Source: Taenia hydatigena (Eukaryota; Platyhelminthes; Cestoda; Cyclophyllidea; Taeniidae). Taken from it: 64,000 bases of DNA. A program made the translations under genes and the position numbers. Position 1 is the stretch's first letter. Every line of letters begins with the position of its first letter. A model generated the notes under the pieces. That model ran no database searches. It was not told the origin of the DNA and saw nothing but the letters and a program-made list of their open reading frames with translations. Shown in pieces: positions 56,601 through 64,000 of this stretch. The DNA is taken from assembly GCA_036345935.2 (NCBI GenBank), contig JADWOT020001342.1:124001-188000 (forward strand). Direction: 5' to 3'.

Positions 56601-59600
56601 GGCGATTTTGAAATTTTTTTTCTTTAGTGCCATTAAATATGATTTAAATTTATAAAACTTATGCTGTCAAAACAGCTGCGGGTTATTCGGAATCCTCTCA
56701 TAATTTCAATGTTAAGACTCAACAAAGTTCCAAGACACAACCATTGGGCGAATACAAGGGCAATTAACAGGAGTAAAAAGAAAGAGATTTAAAAGGGCAA
56801 GCATTTCTGTATTTGAGCCGAATGAAAAGGACGAAGCCCAGGAGAGCCCACGTAATCATAAGAAGATCGAAGAAAGCAGCCATAGCATTACGACGCAAAC
56901 CGACAATTTGCCTTTGCACGTGTCAAAAAAACCAACTCACAAGTAAACTAATGAGCGGCTTTTAATTCAGTTGAGTAGACAAATTTCATTTCTTTGAGTG
57001 TAAACATAAGGTATTATAGTGCAAAACTAAAATCTGAGCCGAAAACTTTCAATCCATCCACTGTGCAGACATCAGAAATTACATGAAACTTGATGCAACG
57101 TCAGCTGAATGTTACTTGATATCATGCATGCATTTACAACGCAGTTATACACTTACAGGTAACGTGGATAAGATAGGAATATATCCGGTGGTAAACAGAT
57201 TACTTGTTACTTATTTGGTGGAAGTAGGACCCACTTGTAAGTCGAAGTGTGCCGCTCCATACTGACAGCAAAGGCCCTCTCATAGACGCCCATATTACAG
57301 GTATAGAGACAGTTCATTAATTAATTTTCCGTTGAAAATAAATTTGTTGCCAAGCGTCTTTCAACTAACTTCTCACTTATCTCGACTGATTGGATGATCT
57401 GGGATCCTTTAGTCTCCCTCTCAATTTTTAATTAATTTTGTACTTAACAAGCCTACATTGCATGCCTATACATTGCTTGTAGGTCAAAGTTGATCACCCT
57501 CCCCTTACCCGATCCTCGTCAATACTTGACCCTTCTACGCACCTGTGACTTATCCACATAATCGTCTTTGAACCAACATGTGTTTACACCTCACGTTCCT
57601 TGATTTGATCACACGGTCGGACATCCATTCACTCAGAAGAGATCTCCTCTTTCATCAGCGCGTTTGCATTTTTTGTAAAACTGTTGGCTTTTTATTGATA
57701 TATGCAAATGCACATAACTAGATACAGAAAAAGAATTAAATGCTCTCGCAACAAGGGCTTTAAGCTCATAGAAAAGATAAAACCGGCCAACTCTGATGTC
57801 AATTGCCAGCGGGTCTCCATTCTCGCAGATCTTGGCATTTTACAGCGTTTTCTACTTAAGCGACATTCAAACTTCAACCAAACCAAACAATTGGTTTAGT
57901 TAGTGCCTTCACAATTCTTATCGCTAGAAAAATGTCTACGTCTCCTAAGCTACTATACGATGATGGAGCGGCTTTGTCTGAAGTTAAGCCTCGTGATGTT
58001 TATGCACCAATCCTAATAGTACACGAGGTCTTCCAGTAGAAGTATTTATGGCATGCGTCGCAAGCAAAAAGTCGCTCTTTGGTACTGGAAGGTTTATTCT
58101 ATTATCCTCGCAAGATGCCGCTGTTTTTTTAATTACCTTATGTGGAAGGATGCACTTACTCTTATTATACATCAAGGGGGTTTGCCAGCAATCAACGATT
58201 TTGCAAAAGCGCCAATGTTACTGTCTCCACATTACCGAAGTCATTTTAATGAAGCGCAAAGCATGAAACACCACCCAATTATATACGTTGTCTCTCATTC
58301 TCTGTTCCACCATTTGTGGATTAAAAGCAGTAAAGTACTTTCTTAGTTTGAACGTGTAATCCACCGCAAGCTAAAATAAACTGATTTTTGAGTTGTGTAT
58401 CAGTCAACACATACAGCAATTTGAGTTCACTTACTCCGGCTAATGGTCGATTTAAAGGCTCTTGCTTGTTTTCCTGCTGTTTTTTTACTAGTCTTCTTAG
58501 CGATACTCCTATCTAAAGGCTTTGGCAAGTTACTTTTCCACATTTGCTGTAAGATGCTTGCATTTATTTTTAACGCAAATAACATTTAGATCGAAAAGAA
58601 GAATAGGAAGCCAAAATGAAATCCAAAAAGACTTGCACCCGAAAGGAGAGTTGAAGAGGAGAAGATCTCGTGTAGATTTCGCAAGATTTTATTCAATGCC
58701 TAGTATATTTCTGGCAAGATGCTCTTCTATCCTGACACTACTATTTATTACCTCAACAGCCGAGGGAAGAGGAGTAACCACTTAACTCAGGCAGCTAACA
58801 AGGGACATTTGACCACGAATGGATAAAGCTCTAAACTTCTTTATCATCTGCCTCTCTTTGTGCCATTGACTAATTTAAACTGTGCAAACTTTGTTGCTGA
58901 GCAGGAAAAACTTACCATGCTTAAATGCACCCCGTCATTTTACCAATCTCTTCCTTTCTTTAATAATAAATATTGAGTTATGAATGCTTCTGCGTCCAAT
59001 AAGTGCTTTTTACTTTTATATTTACTTGTGTGTTTCAAAATGCCTTAACATATTCTGCCTGTTTTTACACTGCCAGTCGCACTTCTCCGTAAGTATGTGG
59101 AAGCTTTAGGCATGCAATTTCTTTTCAATTATCAAACCTTTCGGCTTGCACGAAAGGAATACAAAGCCAACAAAAATTACAAGGGCAGATTGCTGGAGTT
59201 GCAACTTTGAGCCCTTGCGTGGGTGTCTATGATGCTCCATTAATCATATAATAGCCAAGGTAGTAGGGCTGTATCAAAAAAAATAGCCTCAAAATATAAA
59301 GACTTATCACGTCCTAAACTAAGGAGAGGAAACAGGCTGCTCTAGATCATTATCCCCATGTCTCTTAACTTTTTGCTGGTTGGGCAAAATAGCAGTGCTA
59401 ATCGACTTTAGTAAAGAAGATGTCAATTAATGGCCTTAGCTTATAAACAGCTTAGAGATTGACGAAATATCAAGCCATACAATTCTTCTGTCATTAAAGA
59501 AAGCATTTAAATTTGCAAGTGTCTGATGAGGAACTAAGTGGGAATGGTGACCTTTAGACTTAAACTTTCCCTACACCTTGGCAAAAGCCGGTTAGTGCGG

Positions 59601-60304
59601 TCCGTCAGAATCGAGTGAGGACGGTATTTGATGTTGTGCATTCCTCAGGTCGAACCAGGATTAGCAGCCGATTTGAGCACCAACAGTAGCAAATGTCAAC
59701 GCATTGTTGGAAAAAAGTTGCATTGCTGAGATCCTTCAAGATCACGGAATCAATACTAATAAAAAGGGCTGAAATTTCTCCGATGGGTAGGAATTAGTCA
59801 ACCAATATAGGTATTGCTTCTTCTTTCACCAGGCACATTGACACCTCCCCTCAGTATCGGCTTTATTTCTACAGTTGAGTCTCATTTTATCATCAGCTGC
59901 CAGATTACGAAGGTGGGATGAAGACGAGATGGAGATGAGATAGCTGGATAGAGGTTGCAGGCAGTCCTGCACTGCTTCACACTGTTGGCTATTTGGCATC
60001 ACAGCTGACGAATCTGAAGTATTCATGGATTTACTTGCCAGTACGCTAAGCTAGCAGTCGAAAAATGAGTATACGGAAGCAAGGACTGGACTAGTAAATC
60101 AGAATAACTAAACCAAAGTCTATTTTCGCCTATCTTCCTTCCCTTATTTTTCACTTGTTGACAATGGCGTTCCGATATACCCAACACAAACCGGACGCTG
60201 AACTGCTGCGAACTATAATGCTCTGCAACCCAACAGTGCAGCAGATGGGATTGTTGGCCATTCTTTAATAAGGAGTGACTCATGCATAAACCACTTTAGT
60301 TTGT
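53691..60304. other. No supported gene
   Basis: Several frames of 60-97 residues occur (for example 54996-55187, 55328-55612, 58053-58346, 58522-58785) without a recognised domain. A 48-residue frame with an ATG at 58443 starts MVDLKALACFPAVFLLVFLA and looks like a signal or membrane anchor, but no compatible downstream exon in the same phase was found. No large repeat was seen. Confidence 0.4.
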
Positions 60305-60527
60305 CAACAGTTCACCTGCTCGGTTAGATTAAATAGGAATATTAACTCATTTCGCAGGGCAACTGACGACTTTTAAAGCAAAGGTTTGTAGGAATTTCAG
60401 ACATCGTGCCGCATTCTGTTTCTTTAACTCGGGCATTGCACAAATAGGGCCACAATAAAAGCGCGCGTTGGGGATTGCTTGCTACTTAAAAAGAGCATTT
60501 TATCTACCAAAATGTACGACTTAGCAA

Positions 60528-60716
60528 ATGCGCACATCTGTCAATGACAATGCGAGGCCGCTGTTACCTCATTACATAGAAATGGGACTCACCATGAGCC
60601 AAGCATTCACCTGCGTTAGCACTACTTGGCCTTCACCCTTTTTCTCGCTTCGATTTAAGGATGCGCTTCAAAATCAAAAGAGAAAGATTATGGAAAAGGA
60701 AGGCGCAAACCGCTAA
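60528..60716 (+). CDS. Conserved open frame in duplicated locus, block a, copy 2
   Basis: This is the counterpart of 20200-20395. It reads MRTSVNDNARPLLPHYIEMG, then LTMSQAFTCVSTT and a Lys-rich end (QKRKIMEKEGANR). The first codon is ATG here and ATA in copy 1, so it is not a conserved start. Shared residues RTS, NAR, LPHY, QA, TCVST define the block. No family is recognised. Confidence 0.3.
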   Translation: MRTSVNDNARPLLPHYIEMGLTMSQAFTCVSTTWPSPFFSLRFKDALQNQKRKIMEKEGANR

Positions 60717-61275
60717 AATGAACTGGAGTATGGATATGATAGCATATAGTAATGTGGCTGCAGCGACCGAAATTGAATTCTTCCCCATCAACCACTGTAA
60801 GACTCAACCAGTAAAAGCGTCGCTGGGCCTATGGTGATGCCATGTCTATTGCCGAGAGGAACAGGATTTCCTTAAGTCATGACTTGACATTGGGATGCAT
60901 TCGATTCTGCCCCTCATCATTTAGTGAATGCTATTCGGATCCGACCTCAACTTCACTTAAACAAGAAAAGGAGAGATTGCCCTGAGTTCTGCTTCACCTT
61001 ATTACATTTCATGGAACATCACGAAAAATCTATCGATCGAGGCGGAAATTGCAAAGTCGGAAAGGAAGGCAAGAATTAACTAAATAAGCATCCTCGCCAA
61101 CTTTAAGCCATTATCAAGGGCGAAACGACGGTTCTCGCAACGAAGCAGGCTTATAATCCTCAAGCCTATGCTAATATCAGTGGACAATTTAGTTTAGCTA
61201 AATCTCCCGTACATTACTCTAGGTTCTTCCAAATGGGAATGAAAAATTAGAATCACTTAGACGCTGTGGTGAGCA

Positions 61276-61587
61276 TTGCTTTATACCTTGGCATTTATCC
61301 TAGCAAACGAATTCAATCTAGAAAACATCATTTTGTGCGATGTCAGCTATTGTTACAAAAGTTCTTGCGTGGCAGATAAAGAATGCAACTTCTACATTTT
61401 GACTAAGACCTACAATCATCGCAAACTGAGCACAAACAAGAAGGCAAAGAAGGTGAGGTTATTAAGAACACAAAAGACAAGGACGAAGAGGAGGCAGGTC
61501 ACTATTCCACTTCTTCAGCAAAGTGATAGCCAAAGCAATGGCACTGTCAAGCTTGTGGGGATAGGCACTTGTAAATTAATCCCTTAG
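61276..61587 (+). CDS. Conserved open frame joining blocks b and c, copy 2
   Basis: A single 103-residue frame covers both blocks that are separated by 1.4 kb in copy 1: YTLAFILANEFNLENI, YCYKSSCVADKECNFYILTK, then a basic half KKVRLLRTQKTRTKRRQ, LLQQSDSQS and a stop at 61585-61587. Five Cys occur in the first half (four of them absent in copy 1) and a dense Arg/Lys cluster in the second. Continuity here and interruption in copy 1 suggest that this arrangement is ancestral, or that a GTGAGG at the join once served as a splice donor. No family is recognised. Confidence 0.35.
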   Translation: MLYTLAFILANEFNLENIILCDVSYCYKSSCVADKECNFYILTKTYNHRKLSTNKKAKKVRLLRTQKTRTKRRQVTIPLLQQSDSQSNGTVKLVGIGTCKLIP

Positions 61588-61698
61588 GCAGGTTAAAGTT
61601 GCCATTGCTAGATAGCACAACACTAAAAATTGATGAAAACATAAAACCACATAGTCAGGCATCCTGCACCCCATAAATCGCGCCACATTTACATACAG

Positions 61699-61779
61699 GA
61701 TCGCAATGGGGTGGAGACAAGGGTTAGCGGAAGCCATCTTCGGAATGAAGTGGACAATTATGAGTTCAGATCCATCTAG
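61699..61779 (+). CDS. Conserved open frame in duplicated locus, block d, copy 2
   Basis: After an acceptor TTTACATACAG (AG at 61697-61698) the frame reads DRNGVETRVSGSHLRNEVDN then YEFRSI and a TAG at 61777-61779. The counterpart 22946-23074 shares SHLRNEV and NYEFR and continues longer. The minus strand is also open here over 103 residues (61576-61887), so strand is not certain. Confidence 0.28.
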   Translation, partial: DRNGVETRVSGSHLRNEVDNYEFRSI

Positions 61780-62281
61780 CAAACTTGGTGCTGCATCGAT
61801 TTCAGCAACTTGTTCGGCCTTGCTCGATTTCAACCACCTTTCTTGCGATTTCACATACAAATCACTAAATGGACGAAATGATAGCATTTTGATTTAACTG
61901 CATTCAAACCCTAAAGCTACCCCTGTTAAAAGTACAGTATTTTATACGCGGATTTTTCGCTTCTCCTGAAGAGTGATGTAAATCAAGGTTGTACTTATTG
62001 CTTCAAATAAGAAGAAGACAGTAATTAGTGTGGTCGTTCATTCACCCATTCATTTTATAGGGCATTTGGTTGGAAGCTCTTAGAGGACTTTCAACTCGCT
62101 AATACATGTCGTACACCCAAAAAGTAAAACTTAAAGAAAAGATCGCTTGAGTTGAAGTATAGATTTCGAATCATTTTTAAGTGATTGCGAGCGATAGTCG
62201 GGAATAATAGCAATCGTAGCGCGTTTGAAGCGAGAGAGGTATAGAGAAGGACATGTGCATCATCGACTAGCGTCAGTATAA

Positions 62282-62611
62282 GCACAGTCTTGGTCATGTT
62301 CACTGTTTGCCACCATTGCTACGACCATCCCCACGGCTGCGCATGCGGCGAACACCATTGCAGCTTCTGCTCACACGGCCACGCACACGGCGACCAACAT
62401 TGCGGCTTCTCCACAGACCACAATGCCCACTTCTGCCCACATTGTGAACCCTTCGCAACCTCACTCCACGGTGCCTACTTCCACGAATACGAACATGCTT
62501 AACTTCCCCACTCCATTTCTTTGGCTATCTCTGCTTTCTTTGAAACTAACTTGCATGCTCAATAGTGTCACCTTATATACTAGTCTCCTTGTCTCTAATT
62601 GTTCCGTGTGA
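62282..62611 (+). CDS. Candidate mucin-like Thr/Ala/Ser-rich protein exon, copy 2
   Basis: Partner of 23528-23923, with identical frame, the same preceding stop (TAA at 62279-62281) and no indel up to about position 62585. The Thr/Ala run is kept (ATIATTIPTAAHAANTIAAS, AHTATHTATNIAASPQTTM, PTSAHIVNPSQPHSTVPTS, TNTN), then NFPTPFLWLSLLSLKLT. The C-terminus differs (ends LYTSLLVSNCSV at 62609) because homology stops there. Silent differences include CAC/CAT, GCG/GCA, CCA/CCC, CCC/CCT and CTG/CTA. This is the least diverged stretch of the whole duplicated locus, consistent with selection or gene conversion. The alternative His/Cys-rich frame ends early here (stop after YEHA). Confidence 0.4.
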   Translation, partial: AQSWSCSLFATIATTIPTAAHAANTIAASAHTATHTATNIAASPQTTMPTSAHIVNPSQPHSTVPTSTNTNMLNFPTPFLWLSLLSLKLTCMLNSVTLYTSLLVSNCSV

Positions 62612-63160
62612 CCCTCGTGCTTATTGTCCTTTTAGCGCTATACTCGTGTTCGCTGATCTTTAAAGATTCTCTCGTGACTTTAACGCCTTTATGTGATTTT
62701 ATAAGTGATGCATAGTCGACATAATCATGACTAATTAAGCCTGAACGCTATAATTGGTGAGAAATCAAGCAAGCATTTTTGTGAATAGTGACCACCTTTG
62801 CCGATGTACAGATAGCAGATTACGGGCTAGCATTGAATTGTACCAAGCCACTAAGCCCGCTTTGTTTATTTTCGGATAGGAATTTCGTTGAATGAATTCA
62901 GCCTGTTAGCGCCAAATGCTTTCTCGTTTGCGGGTAATTTGCCTCACCATCGAGTGTGCAGAGATTGGGCTTCATGGCACACACTGCGTGGCAATGCAAT
63001 GAGAAATCCAATAAGTGCGGCTATAAGCGCAAAGGCTTTGATTTTCTCTTTGGCTGCGTTGCGTGCTTGCTATATTCACGGCCTCCTGATAATTTTTCCA
63101 CGAGTGTAATTCTTTGTTCCTAATAACGCGGTTTACAACATTTTCCACTTTGGATTTGTG

Positions 63161-64000
63161 CGAGCAAGTCATACATTGAGACCATGCCTAAATAGCATTT
63201 TGTCTTCGAAAGGAGGTATGTATATAGCTGTAGGATCAAATTGCACGTCACAGTATGCAAAGCTACCGCAAAGTATATGGCTAAATAAATACGACTACCG
63301 CTGCAGAGCTTTCATGAAGCAGTTATCAAATAAGACAAAAAACGGCGGTTCTTGACATATATTGATGTCAAATGGAGCATAGTTGGCGTTAAGGAAATCC
63401 GTATAGTGGCTGAAAGCCTTAAGCAATTTGCGTAGCGCATCATTTTGAGACTGAATGACGAGAACAAGAAGCATCTTTACAGTTGGCAGTGAAGGATTTG
63501 GGCCTAAGGAAAGTAAATGCCACTCAAATGCTCACAAAGTATTTTATGCATTCAAGTGTTATAAATATTAATTTATGAAATTAAACATGAGCCTTGGTCA
63601 GGTCAGATCGAAGGATGAGGAGCAAATTATGAAGTCAGGACACATCCTTTTCAGCCACATCTTTGCCACAGGAAGAAATTATTATTTGAATGTAACAATC
63701 TCTGCTTACTATTTGCTTTAATGCACTTTTAGGTATGTCACACAAAAGCAAGTGGAGTGAAGAGACTGCATGCATGCATAGAAGAGCAGTTCACATCAAG
63801 TCACGCTGAGTAATACTGCATCACAACGGCTGTCTTGCAATACTTATGCTGCAAATCGCAGAACTGCCCCAAAGGATGAAAATCGGAAATTGGAAAGTTT
63901 TAAACAATTTTTCTACTGCAGGCAAATGGTCCATTTGCCATGCTCGATGACAAGAACAGATTATTACAGTGCTTCTAAAGACTTGACAAGGAGTTATCGG
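63161..64000. other. No supported gene
   Basis: Beyond the end of the duplicated locus I see no coding sequence, RNA or repeat that I can support. Confidence 0.4.

Larger units (their letters stand above)
60305..63160 (+). repeat. Duplicated locus, copy 2 (partner 19996-24380)
   Basis: Collinear with copy 1 over all blocks, lacking the extra 1.4 kb found at 21291-22690 and about 170 bases between blocks a and b. Both ends of the homology are clear: CAACAGTTCACCTG at the left (CAAGAGTTCACCTG in copy 1) and GTTTACAACATTTTCC at about 63130 at the right. Direct orientation, about 40 kb apart. The two copies may be members of a larger dispersed family. Confidence 0.92.

Noticed and set aside
58443..58589. 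48-residue frame that looks like a signal peptide or membrane anchor
   Set aside because: The donor-like GTAAGA at 58549 leaves phase 1, while the following acceptor at 58588-58589 would need phase 2 to stay open; no consistent gene model results.

Overview
This window looks like animal nuclear DNA, most likely from an invertebrate and possibly a worm; I cannot name a genus. It is about 60% A+T. No open frame on either strand exceeds about 155 codons, which is what chance gives at this composition. The protein-coding signal I can support sits in short exon-sized pieces flanked by GT/AG splice signals. There are no bacterial operons, no ribosome-binding-site/start-codon pattern, no CRISPR array and no phage or plasmid genes. 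Most of the 64 kb is intergenic or intronic sequence with old, diverged repeats.

Layout. (1) 1-4,551: two copies, both on the minus strand, of a tRNA-Arg-headed repeat (SINE-like); the tRNA moieties are at 226-297 (anticodon TCG) and 4480-4551 (anticodon ACG). (2) 8.2 kb and 14.4 kb: two isolated exon-like frames on the plus strand. (3) 16.2 and 18.3 kb: two copies of another short dispersed repeat, with a TATA-like box just before the second. (4) 19,996-24,380: the first copy of a large duplicated locus whose second copy is 60,305-63,160. (5) 26.3 and 28.8 kb: a small diverged duplication next to an exon-like minus-strand frame. (6) 34.2-35.6 kb and 39.1-40.35 kb: a second large duplication, carrying an equal-length splice-bounded exon on the minus strand and another block on the plus strand. 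(7) 49.15-50.75 kb: a head-to-tail tandem duplication with a unit of about 0.8 kb. (8) 52.76-53.2 kb: the one piece I can assign to a known protein family, a fibronectin type III domain exon with a plausible preceding exon.

The most interesting part is the pair of loci at 20-24 kb and 60-63 kb. Most of the duplicated sequence has drifted visibly, with insertions and deletions. One block (23,528-23,830 and 62,282-62,585) stays nearly identical and indel-free. In one plus-strand frame it encodes a Thr/Ala/Ser-rich segment with an internal 42-bp repeat, followed by a hydrophobic C-terminal stretch, like a small mucin-type surface or secreted protein. Differences between copies fall mostly at third codon positions of that frame. 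The first copy also carries about 1.4 kb of extra sequence flanked by short similar direct repeats. I rate this as a candidate undescribed gene pair, not a proven one.

Limits: short open frames in A+T-rich DNA often look protein-like, and in several duplicated blocks both strands give plausible peptides. Exon calls without a family match are therefore given low confidence, and only the FN3 exon, the tRNA-like heads and the duplications are firm.
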